From NCBI GenBank assembly GCA_947561715.1, contig OX387202.1, forward strand, positions 16,753,001 through 16,817,000: DNA of 64,000 nt, in the 5' to 3' direction. The DNA comes from Ascidia mentula (Eukaryota; Chordata; Ascidiacea; Phlebobranchia; Ascidiidae). The position numbers and the translations under genes are program-made. Shown piece after piece: positions 25,701 to 37,486 of the stretch (positions are counted from its first letter, which is position 1; each line of letters opens with the position of its first letter). The notes under the pieces were generated by a model, which saw only the letters and a list, made by a program, of their open reading frames with translations, ran no database searches and had not been told where the DNA came from.

Positions 25701-28700
25701 AACTTTTCTGGAGAATCAGACAGTGGCCCCCAACACGACCAAGCCAGGTAACAATTCGAATATCTCTGCAACTCTAAAGAAATACCACGAAACTGTCTGC
25801 AATAGTCAGTGAACAAATATACTGTTCAGGTTTTGCAACTTTTTCTTTTTTTTCGCTTTCAACTGATTATAAAATTTTCTGTAGCCACTTATATTTGTCG
25901 GCATAATAAGTTAGGTAAACTATGATCAGCAAAACCGATTTTCACAAATGTATTTTTGGGTTGAAAAACATATTGACCTTCTGAGGAGGAAACTAAATTC
26001 ACACAGTTGTGTGCTGTGATTCACATAAAAATTTCTTACATGGAGTCACAGAACTAAAAAGTTTGCTAAAACTATATCCAATCATAATTTTCCAAAAGCT
26101 TTCAGAGTGCTGTTGCAATTACTAAAAAAAACTGGTGTTACCTAAACACAAAACAACAAACGACCATTTCCTTCAATTGCAGACACAGACATTGTAAAAT
26201 TGGACCCCAAATACTTGTACAAGAATTTCACAACCTTTTCCAGCAACTTCACTTTGACCGGGTAATGACGACTGGAAATTAATAATGGTTTTTGTTTCAA
26301 ACAACTAATTCTCCTCTGCAAATGTTTTTTTTCCCAACCTACACTTTATCCACGTTTTACACATTTCTGTTACGCAGTTTGGAACATTTCAGCGAATACA
26401 TGTTTGAAATAAAAGCATGCAACCATGCTGCCATGTGCAGCGTTGCAACTATTTCAACACGAAGAACCAAAAAGTCAAGTACAGTAGACGTTATTCCCGG
26501 CAATATTGAATATCTTCAGGATGAAAAAAAGGTAAAAGAAAATATTACCACAAGGTTCTTTTTAAGTTATACAGAGTCCTGGTTTTTGTATTTCAACGAA
26601 AAATTTTTGACAAATGTCCAAAATGCCAGACAAAATTTTGTTCTTTTTAAATGTTTTTCGCATATTTACAACGTACATTCTGCATTAAAAACAAGTAACG
26701 CTTTGTAGTATCGATATAACAGCCAAAAACTTTCGCAAAAACACAGGACTTTTTGCTTATCCTGACTTGCGTTTGTCCCAGTTTAACAAAAATCGCAAAA
26801 ACAAACCCCATTGTTACGTAAAAATGCAGCTGTATCTTAGCGAGTATTCCGTGACAATTCACATCCCGTTGCTTGTCATCAGCTATCGAGACCTTAAATA
26901 CAAAGCGCCACGAATCGCAATAACTGACGTCCCAAGCATTACAAGAACAAGCATATCCTTGCCGAAATGTAATCGGACATTATTTCCGAGATGGCTTTTG
27001 TTTTTTACTGACATTTCCTTAAAAAAAGGTCGATCAATGACTGACAAATGACCGAAAAAAAAAAAACATTCACTAAGTCTGCATTTTACATTTTGTTCGT
27101 AAACGAAAATAAAAGCAAAAAACACCGTTATTTAAGTTTGTTTGCATGACTTCATCCACGTTTTCCAAGTTATAGTAATTTATAAAGTAACCTTTATCAA
27201 TCACATGTCACTAAACTGCTCTGTTCGCAACTCAGTCAGTTAGTTCACAGCACTGATGATGAGCACAGCAGTGTTCGTTTGCTTATAATGATTGGCATAT
27301 TTGCTTTAGCTTTTCTGTTCACTGTAACCAACTCCCACGTTTTTCTCACCTAAATAGGTTACAAATACTTCAATAGACCAAACCACAAACGCGAACTTTA
27401 CAAACCGACTTGTTTTTCAGCCTGAAAACAGAACATTGAAGTGGAAACCCCCGGTAATGCCCAACGCTTTCATCAAGTATTACACCATTGAAATAGAAAG
27501 ACTGAGCGACGGAGTAAGTGTGTGACGTCAGTCAGCTTGTTAGTGTTAGTTTGTTTTGTTCATGGGGGTGCCAGTAAAACACATATCAAATTAAATGGGG
27601 TTGAAGATTTATTGCTATTAGCTGCTCTGTAAAAAGTTTGTGCTATTTTATAATGATATTGAAGGTCGCATGCAGAAATTGAGTTAAAATTAAGTTCCTT
27701 TAAAAAAAAATATGGGAAAATGGAATAGGCCTTGAAGCGTCAATCTGTGCTCAACGTAATATGGCGCTAAGACGCGAAGCGTTTTGTGGTGTGATATACG
27801 TGTTTCCCTGGTTAACCAATACCCATTAGCATACATGTCTTTTATACGACAATGGCGCTACAATTCCATTAGAAATTCAACAACAAAAAACGCTTGTTGC
27901 AGAACTTGCAAAACAAATGCTGTTCTGCCATGTTCTACATGCGTCAAAACCAGTGTGAATTGCCCGGCGACCTCAAGAAAGGCGATCACAAAGCCAGGGT
28001 TTTACCTGTGTCGCTGGCGGGCCCCGGTATATGGTCGGCACATGTTGTTTTTTCGATTGCAAGCCCGCCCACTGAAACTGTGTCCACTACTGTTCTCTTG
28101 CTGGTCGTGATTTTTGCAGTGCTTGTGGTGAGCGCCACTTTGGCTGGATTTTGCTGGTACAGACGAAGGTGAGTGTTTTTGCTTATTGGTGACCCCGACG
28201 GTTGTTTGTGTTGAATAAGTTGTTTTTCTTGCATTCAGCAAGTGTGAGTACGGCGACGAGTAAAAACATGAAGTATTTTAAATAAAACACGATTTGAAAT
28301 TTATCTTTATGACGTCATAATAGAACAGCAGCACGCATACGCATTTTGCCACGAAGAGGCGAATTCACTTCGATATTAATTTTTCATTATTTTCACTTCG
28401 GGGCGTAGAATTATCAAAAGTAATTCGTGCTTTTTTGTCTGCAGGCAACGACAAAACAAGCACCAGATTTACGCTTCAGTGAACCCGGAATATTCGAGCA
28501 TCGGTGTGTACGAACCTGATGAATACGAGATACCGGCTGAAAACATAGAATTGCTTCGTGAAATTGGTCATGGCCATTTTGGCAAGGTGAGGAGTTGCAT
28601 TGAGTGGAACGAGAAGATTTTTTTCGGGTGCCTTTTTGGCTTCAACCAAATCAGTAGAGGAATTTTAAATGTTTACTGGAATTTTTACAAGTACTTTTTT

Positions 28701-31700
28701 TATTTGGCGACTCTCAGCTAATGCCTGAATCCTTTTTCCCATGACATTAAAATAGTCTTAGTAAAACGTGATTGCATTATGGTTAGGTAAAGTCTATGAA
28801 CTCCAACAACATTCTAAAACGTATGTAAGCAAAATGGAGCCAATGATGTGAGGTTTAAACAGATGGCCACTGTTTCGACCTATAAAGTGTCATCTAGGCA
28901 GCTTGGTGTGATTATTGTAGACCATCTTGCCGACCAAACGTTCTACAATGTTTAACATAGGGAAAGCAAAATCCGTTATTTGTTTTGTGCTTAAGGTATA
29001 CGAAGGTTTGGCGAAGGAGGTGGTTATGGGACAAGCTGAGACCCAGGTGGCTGTCAAAACACTGCACGGAAATGACACAGTTTCCAAAAGGTATGCTTTA
29101 TCTTTTGATTTTTTAAAAACAATTCACGGGTATTTTGCGCAAAAAAACAATTACCCATGTGAAACAACACACAATAGAAATAGTAGGGCATAGGCACCGA
29201 TAAAGACATAAACGTTATCAAGTCATGCACCCATTTATCTGTAAACGAGGTGGAAAGGTTGTTTGTGTTTTCTTCTGTTTGAGAAGCGAATGTTGTTTTG
29301 TTGTAAAATGGTCCGCGCCTTCTCCGTGTGCATCATTTTACGTAATTTGTATGATTTCTATTTAATACTTTGTCTTGTTCTTTTTTTTAAGTTTAAAATC
29401 GTTTTATAAACAAATTAATAATAAATATTCCGTGATGGCGACTAAAAAATAGCATGCTACGAATAAATATCAGGTAATTTTGCGAGGTATCTTGTATGGA
29501 CGTGCATAAGAAAATCCTCCACTTACACCTTACTACCGGTTGCCAAAGCCGTGATCAAAATCCTTCGAACGTAGAAACAAAATTAAACACCCTCGCTACT
29601 CTTTCCCGTAGAATGGAATTCCTTAAGGAGGCGAGCGTGATGAAGGCGTTCAACTCCCACCACGTGGTTCGTCTTCTCGGCGTTGTGTCTATCACCAGCA
29701 AGCCCATGGTTGTCATGGAGTTCATGGATCATGGGGATCTCAAGACTTTTTTGCGCTCCACGAGACCGGACGCCGAGGTAAGGACGACTTTCAGCTTGTG
29801 TCAGAATGGGTAAAGGCGACGAAATGTGAAAAGATTGAGTATCGGTGTTGATTATAAACAATGGAACCAACGGTGCGTTTTAAGACTGAATGCACTTAAA
29901 ATTGGTGTTAAATGTCGCATGAAACTGTAATCAGAACCACACTCGAAGGCTGCAACTTCCATTGTGTCGTCATAAAACACTTTTTCCACGTCGTAACGCG
30001 TAACCCTCGTGTGTAGGAAAAGAGGGAGGCGCCTCTGACCCTGCAACAAAAACTCCAAATGTGTGGAGAGATTGCGGACGGGATGGCTTACCTCTCCGAG
30101 ACCAAATTCGTGCACAGGGATCTGGCGGCAAGGAACTGTCTCGTGAATGCCGACATGACGGTGAAAATCGGCGACTTCGGTCTGACCAGGGACGTGTACG
30201 AGACGGATTACTACCGCATAGACAGCAGAGGTGCGGCTTTTTGTTTGTGCTTGAACCAATGACTTTGTCTTATTTTTTGGAAGATTTTGTTTTAGCTTGA
30301 AATCTACATTTTGAAAATCCTGAGAATATTACGAATTAAGAAACCTGTAAATCACTTCCAACTAGTTTTTTAATGAAAAAAAAACAACAACAACAGATAC
30401 CTTTTTACAGACTGTACGTACACTGCACATTCACAAAAATTCAATTTTGCCGACTTTTAGGGATACTTCCTGTCCGCTGGATGGCGCCCGAGTCGCTCAA
30501 AGACGGTGTTTTCGACTCGCGCAGTGACGTGTGGTCGTACGGCATCGTACTTTGGGAGATTGCGACTCTTGCCGAACAACCGTACCAAGGGTTGCAGCAC
30601 GACCAAGTCACCCGTTTCGTCATCGACGGGGGTTACATGGAACAACCGAAGGAGTGCCCACAGAAGTTGTACGTTTTCGTGTATCAATGCATAGGTTTTC
30701 AAACTGTGTGTCGCTAGGCCATGGTGCGTTGGTTTAGAGTTCCTAAGGCGTCGCGTAAGAATTTAAACAAATAAAATCATGTGGGGTAAAATGCAGGCAA
30801 ATGACCTTCAGCAACTAAAATCGTAAATATGCGAACAAATTGTCCCGAAATATTTACGATTTCCACGTCGCAAGTGGAATATAAAGAACGTTGCACGCGA
30901 AACAGTTTAAAAGGCACTTTATTAGATATCTGTCCGGAAGTTACAACTAATCTACATTGTTGAGCTAATTGTTCGACACACCAATGACAACAATGTATTC
31001 CCAGGTACGATTTGATGCTCATGTGTTGGCACTACAGCCCCGGAATGCGTCCAACCTTCATCGAGATCGTCTCCAGTCTGTCCCCGGACCTCAGCGACAA
31101 CTTTCGCGAAGTGTCGTTTTATCACGAGCGAAAAGAGTAAGTTGCCTTGTTGTGTGAATGTTTTGCTATTTTTTTTCACCATTTCGCACGCTTTGTTACT
31201 ACACACGCACAACAATAAACGTGATATAAAAAAAAACGGCACGGACACCGAAAAAACGGGGTTATCAAGCGTTTTGCACGTGAGCGAAAATGTCATTTAG
31301 ACAACAGGAATTGGACTATTCTTGCTATGTGGCACCGACGAATTTGTCCTTTCTTGTTAGGTAACCAAAATTACTCAGAAAGCTCGTCAGTTACTCTTTG
31401 CGGGTAATTTTGGATTGTTTCATGCGTTCGACCACGTTTATAACCCTAAAAATACAGCACAATTTGCTACGCACTACTATGATGTATATGTACTAACTTA
31501 CCGTATTGCTCTTGTTGTTGCTGGTGCCGTATTCGACCTCTAAACGCTACCGCCGTGCATTAACTAACTTCTCCATTATCTCTATTCCAGTCCGGGAGAC
31601 GAGCGACCAAACGAAGACGAGGGACTGCTCTCCGAGTCGGTGAAAACGACTGATAACGACGACATGTACTCGTCATTGGTGGCCACGGCGGTGGACATAC

Positions 31701-31891
31701 ACGGTGGCGAAGGCGACTCGCTTAACTTCATTGACCCCCAAACGACAGACCTTTCGGCGTTTCGTCACCTTAACGGTCTGCACCAAAAAGACTTTCAAGT
31801 CGAACAGGGCGAGCAAGCCAACGGCAAAGACGACGCGCTTCGCTACGTCTCGGAGCCGATAACGCACAGAAAGTCTTCAACCATCTGCTAG
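16734..31891 (+). CDS. INSR: Insulin/IGF receptor tyrosine kinase
   Basis: Twenty-nine phase-consistent exons, about 1438 residues: 16734-16923, 17219-17358, 17403-17576, 17926-18030, 18787-18943, 19580-19746, 20642-20798, 21033-21140, 21656-21809, 22471-22697, 23251-23377, 23606-23659, 23775-23959, 24306-24479, 24696-24760, 24940-25085, 25373-25441, 25680-25747, 26183-26261, 26378-26531, 27421-27513, 27903-28168, 28445-28586, 28996-29090, 29612-29777, 30017-30230, 30461-30668, 31005-31136, 31591-31891. Order: signal peptide, L1 ([11 protein letters not shown]), furin-like Cys-rich region, L2, FnIII domains with an insert region, tetrabasic alpha/beta cleavage site RRKRRS (about residue 800), membrane helix (about 994-1015), juxtamembrane NPEY (about 1033) for PTB adaptors, kinase with GHGHFG loop, VAVKT lysine, [11 protein letters not shown] and the activation loop YETDYYR. 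All key kinase residues are present. Single-copy INSR/IGF1R/InR ancestry is likely; it cannot be split into insulin versus IGF type. The C-tail has MYSSL and YVSEP but no YxxM. The 44-base intron between exons 2 and 3 is the least certain junction. Confidence 0.96.
21255..21375. mobile_element. hAT-MITE-like remnant in a receptor intron
   Basis: It has CAGGTATTCTTAAACATTTT on the left and GTCCGTGGACCCCAG on the right, resembling the element at 62490 in layout. No target duplication was found. It lies between the exons at 21033 and 21656. Confidence 0.4.
22293..28123 (+). repeat. Direct segmental duplication, right copy (inside the full receptor gene)
   Basis: This is the partner of the segment at 1-5555, lying within the full receptor gene and continuing into its kinase half. 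The exons are nearly identical in protein; the introns are clearly related but diverged, including a shared short repeat starting CAGTGGTT near 22.89 kb (near 0.62 kb in the left copy). Confidence 0.9.
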
Positions 31892-33229
31892 TACCATAGC
31901 CAAATCGTTCCTTTCATAGTTTGAACAATATACGACCACGCGGATCTGGTAGCTAAGTAGACGTGTCAATCCAAATGCATTCTCATCCATAGTACACAAC
32001 AGCATTGTTGAACAGCCTGCATTACATTTGATGAAGTCCTCGACCTGCTTTTTCCCGGCGCCATTTTGGACACTGGTACACTGAACTTGGGTGCCGTATT
32101 ATATCTCGTATTGCGCGGGTTTGTCCTCCGCGTTGTTCCTTTGCTAACATGTTCCGCCTTAGTTAAAGGTAGGGTGCTTACAGCTTCGGTGCTGGGCGAA
32201 TATCAATTAAGGGTAGGTTCTTTTCTGCGTTTCCAGCGACCTTTTCCTCTGTTTTGCGCCCTTGTACATACGATTTCAGCAAGTGTTATTAGTTGAACGA
32301 TTCCTGAGGGCCTGGCCGCATGCTTCGACGTCCGACACGCGAGCGATCGATCGATCGCGTTCGAGTTCTTTCTTGTTGTTTTTATTGCAGCGCCATGTCG
32401 CGAATTTCGCCACAAAGCATGCCCGCGTTTTAGCGTAAGCGAGCCCGTTTTTGTTGCTGTTGCCCTGTTTGTTTTTCGGGTAACAAGCATCCAAAACCGG
32501 CTGTCCACCATCATGGAGTAACATTATCAATCTTACCGTGCCCAAAGAATTTGCAGAACGTAGATTCTCGAACGTGCTCCATTTCTCTGTTTAAAATGCT
32601 CCCTCTATACTTTCAATCACATTTTACATTGTAGAAAAACATCACGTTATAATGGCGCCATACAAAATTTTCGGTGACTCTAATTTTTTCCTAAATGTTA
32701 TCCTCAAATTTTCCGCACCAACTGCGCCCATGCCTGCGATACCTCACGGCGAAAACCGAAACGGACTGGAAACCTTAATTCATATTGAACGTCACCCTTC
32801 ATATTTTCTGTATCGTGCTAAATCACCTTTGCCGTCAGTTCTATTTTGAGACGTGCGGTGCCGGTAGTGTCTTTCTGTTGCATGAGTGCGGTCCTGATTT
32901 GTACAATTTCTATTTATTTTTTGTGCTTCTCGTAGCAACAGGAGAGAAAACGTTTGCCCAATCAGCGTCCAGTGTCGTCTGCCCGTCGTGTCGCGGATTA
33001 TACGAAAACACATCGGTTTGTATTTTCCTGTAAACTTAATCGTTCCATTAAGAATCTTTACCTTCAACACTGTTCGACATGTTAAAATTCTGTTGCCAAC
33101 GTTCACGACTGCAAACGAGCCAAAATATTGAAATAACGCCGATCCGAGTCTTGAGACAAAGAGATTTCCTATTTCTGTTTAAAAACAATTGGCTTGAAGT
33201 TGTAGCACGCATATTTCCTGACTTAATTC
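31892..33229. other. Receptor 3' flank
   Basis: This stretch starts with the likely 3' UTR of the receptor and stays relatively GC-rich to about 32.5 kb. It contains scattered short ORFs, with no recognisable domain or splice structure. Confidence 0.5.
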
Positions 33230-33389
33230 CAGTGGTGAGTTTCAGCCGGTTCTATAGAACCTTCTCACGAATTTGAGATCAGCGAACCGGTTAGCATTAC
33301 TGTCAATGGATTTTTGTAATAGAATCAGCTGAGAAATATGACTTTTGTGATAGAACCGGCTGATAAAAAAAATTTAAATCCCACCACTG
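33230..33389. mobile_element. hAT-like MITE, 160 bp, imperfect terminal inverted repeats
   Basis: It begins CAGTGGTG and ends CACCACTG. A second inverted pair, AGCCGGTTCTAT on the left and ATAGAACCGGCT on the right, lies just inside. It is flanked by 8-base direct repeats that differ at one position (CTTAATTC and CTTACTTC), as expected of hAT insertions. There is no coding capacity. Confidence 0.7.
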
Positions 33390-33462
33390 CTTACTTCCAC
33401 TAAAAAAGTGCCGGATAAATTTTGGTATTATCCAAAACTGCAGGCTTTCACTTCCATTGGAT

Positions 33463-33570
33463 TGAAGTGTCGGCCCAGATGTAGTTACTACAGGTTTTCG
33501 CTTCAACACGAGATTGCATTACAATTTCACGAAACATCAAATATATCAAATGGGCAAGTATTTCGACGAG
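33463..33570 (+). repeat. Dispersed repeat, copy A
   Basis: A stretch beginning with GCCCAGATGTAG and continuing TACTACAGG closely matches 36481-36575. The two copies share several blocks over about 100 bases. Family unknown. Confidence 0.6.
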
Positions 33571-33851
33571 ATAAAGATGTTGCCAAAACCCAACTTTTGT
33601 TTCTGTTTACCAAATTTCTTAAAATGTTATGCAAGTCTGCATGTTGCTACAGTTTTCTGGTATTGTAGGCAGGTGGCACGAATAAAATTATTGCGTCAAA
33701 ATGTTTCAACCAACTAACGTTACACGGCATTACAAACAAAACGAATTTAGCACCAACCTTTGTTTGAAAAGCTCCAAAGTAACAGTCGCTCATCATGACA
33801 ACCACGATCGACACAAACCGCATGGCGACGCGTTATAAACGATGGTGAAAG

Positions 33852-34377
33852 CAGGGTTGCCATTTGGCCGTCTTCACGGCCAAATTCCAGAAATTTGGCC
33901 GTTTGAAAATCGGCCTGGCCGCAAAAAAATCGTTTGGCCGTAAGGCAGATATTTGGCCGAATTTGGCCGAATTTCACTTGGTACTATATAAATCCACAAA
34001 AGGCATTGCTGGTTTCAGGTTATCAACAGATTTGTGGACGATTGTGTTGTCATAAATATGTCTCCGAAAAATTGTTACGTCATAAACTAATCTTGACTGA
34101 GTTGGTAAAGAATTATGCTGCAATCGTAATGCTTTAGCAACATAACCGGTTTTGAAACCACTGATAAGCATATAGATAACAGTGTTTTGAACATACAATT
34201 TACGAATTTATTTCCGGCTATGTAGTCGTTTTTGTAGAAATCATCAAACTTATAACGTGATTTGGCCGAATTTTGGCCGTAAGAGAAAAAAAATATCAAA
34301 AACGTGATTTGGCCGAATTTTGGCCGTAAGAGAAAAAAAAATTGGCCGTCAAGTGTTTTAACCATCTGGCAGCCCTG
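33852..34377. mobile_element. hAT-like non-autonomous element, 526 bp, with TTGGCC-rich subrepeats
   Basis: Ends are CAGGGTTGCCA and TGGCAGCCCTG. It is flanked by a perfect 8-base duplication GGTGAAAG (33844-33851 and 34378-34385). Both flanks of the interior are full of TTTGGCCG and CGGCCAAA units; near the right end a roughly 33-base unit containing TTGGCCGAATTTTGGCCGT is repeated in tandem. There is no transposase frame. Confidence 0.8.
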
Positions 34378-34385
34378 GGTGAAAG

Positions 34386-35641
34386 TACATTTATTGCTCT
34401 TGAAGCAATCACACCAGGCATTCCCCTGTTATAAATGTGACACATATGGGCGTGGGACATTACAGTTACTTTCGTTCAAAAGTACAAATAGCTAAAACGC
34501 AAGGACTCTGCAACTCTAGGGCGGTATATTTTTGGTGGCAGTTAGACTCGTCATGCGCACGCCATAAAAACACATCTGTTGGCATAACTTTATGCTCTGG
34601 TGGCTGGTGTCGTGTAGGTATGTGTAAGCATACACGCCTATATTGCCCCATTTGTTTTTTTGCTGTTTAGACCAGGTTCTATTGACAAAGAACTCCAATG
34701 ACATTTTACGTATGAGTGGCAACCACTATGCAAAATCCCTTGCTACGTCTCACAAAGAAACAACCTTGGGTTTTAGAGATAAGCCAGATGCGGATCTTTC
34801 ATTGCCTTATGTTATGGTCGTCTGTTTCGCTCAGCAGAGCGTTGTCAAGGGGTCTGTGGCAACCTGCTCCTACGCCATATGACTAATGATCCTCTATTTT
34901 CGAAATATGTCTGCGCATTTCACAATAGAAGCCTGATAACATGCAAAATTGGAGAAGCATGTTGCAGATTTGTAATATGGCAAACAAAAACGCATTATGA
35001 CCTGCACCCTAGTCTTAAATCTTAGCAGAAGCATTTTTTTTGAAAAACCTAAAGGGGTCCGCGACTACTCTGATGCCATCAACGGGGTCCACAATGACAA
35101 AAAGGCTGAGAACCATTGGTTTAACTGTTTTTTTTTCATCAGTTAAGAGAATACTGCCGAAGTTTTAAGTGCTGAAGTTCAAACCTGCACGACTGTTCAG
35201 CTAAAGTAGCAAAAAAGTTTAAACATGTTCTATAATTATCGCAATAAAAAGTATGACACCAACATGTTACAAACGTATCAACGAAAACACAAAGAAACAA
35301 ATCAATTGTGCAATCTTAAACAAAACTTGGGTGAGGAGGCCTGTGAAACTAACAGTAAAAGTCAGTGTTCATTGCATACTGCAATCAATAAAAGTAGTCA
35401 TGAAATATGGGTGCAGGTGCAGCTTTTACCAATTAACAAAACCGTAGCCAAAGAATATTGAATTAACAGGTGACTTTTATGCACTCAAGTTGTTACACGT
35501 GCTTACAAGTGTGGAAAAAGTGTTAATATGCAGTAAAATGCCCTTGAAAAATATGCAGTTAGGTACATTATGTAAATAATGGTCAACGTAGCAGCATGCT
35601 CGTAGCCCATTTCACCCAGTGACGTTGCATGTCTAAGTTAT
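34386..35641. other. Intergenic, with one repeat end
   Basis: No supported gene. At about 35.04-35.13 kb a repeat-like block ends with GCTGAGAACCATTGG, typical of hAT-type MITE right ends, but I could not find the matching left end. An open frame starting at 35225 has no domain. Confidence 0.45.
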
Positions 35642-35929
35642 ATGCAGAATGCAGATAGCGTTTTATTACCGATCATACAAAACAACTTAAATGTTAAGAC
35701 ATTTAAGGGCAACATTGAAGCTGGCTTGTACGAAGGTATCGGTCCCGCCAAAGAAGACAAAGGAGTCTACTTTATGGCTGCAAATAAAAAATACTGGGAT
35801 TACAAAAATGCTCATATTCAGGTGTTTATTTTATTCTGTGAACATTATGGTACCCCACACTTACATAGGCCGTATTTGCCAAGTAATGTATTATATGAAA
35901 AAACTGTAGCATTATTGTTGGTGCAATGA
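35642..35929 (+). CDS. Possible short exon or ORF, unrecognised
   Basis: The open frame from ATG 35642 reads MQNADSVLLPIIQNN and later GLYEGIGPAKEDKG. A usable acceptor (TGCAG) sits at its start and a possible GT donor about 180 bases in. Codon usage looks coding-like, but I recognise no family and found no connecting exon. It lies just beyond the 3' end of CFAP20 on the opposite strand. Confidence 0.2.
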   Translation: MQNADSVLLPIIQNNLNVKTFKGNIEAGLYEGIGPAKEDKGVYFMAANKKYWDYKNAHIQVFILFCEHYGTPHLHRPYLPSNVLYEKTVALLLVQ

Positions 35930-35964
35930 TTTTGGTTACATAATGTATTACTACCAGCCATCAA

Positions 35965-37486
35965 TTATACCTTGGCTTTGTTTTGAACGGGTAAATAAAG
36001 TTTGAATTCCGCTGGTAGTTCATCTTCGGAATATAATCGGTCAGAAAAGTACACTCTTCGAATTCGACAGTTTGCATGAATCTGCATATAAATGATTTGT
36101 CAAGCATAACATTTTAAACACATTCTGCTGTTAACAGCACAGTAACCATTCAAGGTAAGTCTATTTAATTTTACATCAATCCACATAAAAATTAAAACAA
36201 AATCTACCTGTACTCGGAGTGTTTCAATGTAATTTGTTCCATACGCCCTCCTAGTGAAATCAGACAGGTTGAATTGGATCTGATTCCAGCCATCATCAAG
36301 TCTCATTGGCATTGTGCAAATGAATGGTTTCACTCTGGTAGTGCTCTGATAATTTGAAGCACGGAAACGCCTTCTGACATTTTTGTCGTCGAGCACCTAG
36401 AAATTTTGCATCAATTGAACCATTGATAACAAGATTGCTGTGCAGTTATAAAAAATGCTTTTAATATATTTATTTTTTTGTCAGCCCAGACGTAGTGACT
36501 ACAGGTTTTTGCTTTAACAGGAGAATGCATTGCGACATCAAATGTTTCCAATGGGCATGTTATTTCGAAAAGATTGCTGTGCAGTAACAATTATAAAAAA
36601 TACTTAAAATATATTTACCTGAACTTCAAAAGTAAAGTATTTCTTCAAGTTCTTTATGATCATAACAAGGAAAGGAAGTTTAATTCCTAATGTTTTATTG
36701 GGGTCAGCTGGGCATGTGATAAATGTCGTACTGACATTGGTTCCTTCAATTTCAAGCACAAGAGACTGAATGTCGTTGTCTGTTATTCTTTTGATGTGTC
36801 CATTGCGCACCTGGAAGTGAGAAGTTTTATGTTAATAAGAGATTTTTTACTATGGTAAAATAAAAAAAAGTACATAAAAACTAGTGCTTCAATAAAATAA
36901 AGGGTAGGTGTGTCGTTGTTCCTAGTAAACAGTTTCGCAAAGCAAAGGCATCAACCTAGCTTAATCATGTTGTAAGGATGTAGCTTAAATGCTTTTTGTC
37001 AAAATATGGTAAGACTTGTTTTTGTAAATACTATTTATTGACATTCACACCAACACTTAGCTAAACACAGTACATGTTTGCAAATTACAAAACCTGTAGT
37101 CATACTGACTTGGCGATACAGCCATTCTGCAAGCTAACACAACTGAAAATTGTGACCAACTACAAAAACGCATTTAAAACATTGCCAGTTTGTACATATT
37201 TACAGGTTTGCATGCAGGTTTTTGTTAAATATGCATAAAATCATGCTGGAGTAAAATTGGTTTAAACTTGAAAGAAAAGTTTTAAACTTTTTGAACAAAA
37301 TTTGAATAAACACATAGATGCACAGAGTGCTACAATTAAATGTTGTTTGAATGTAAATTACAGTTTATTAGAACAACAAAATTCCACCGCAACGCATTTT
37401 ACCTTTTTGTCCCAGATCTGCAATGGCTTGCTTCCAATGCTGTACAAAATGGACAAAAATCCGCTTTGAAACGTGTTTTTAAACAT
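35965..37486 (-). CDS. CFAP20: Cilia- and flagella-associated protein 20
   Basis: Four exons: 37486-37403, 36810-36619, 36396-36208 and 36081-35965, 193 residues, the same length as the human protein. Almost every residue matches what I recall of human CFAP20: it starts [20 protein letters not shown], continues [20 protein letters not shown], and ends [15 protein letters not shown]20 (BUG22) is an inner-junction protein of ciliary doublet microtubules, needed for ciliary motility and tubulin modification, and is one of the most conserved ciliary proteins. All four exons have clean GT-AG borders in phase 0. The gene is transcribed in the same direction as CK2 alpha, whose visible 3' end lies 2.5 kb upstream. 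Confidence 0.97.
36481..36575 (+). repeat. Dispersed repeat, copy B (in a CFAP20 intron)
   Basis: Matches 33463-33570 (shared blocks GCCCAGA, TACAGGTTTT and CATCAAAT). It lies inside the second intron of CFAP20, same orientation on the + strand as copy A. Confidence 0.6.
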
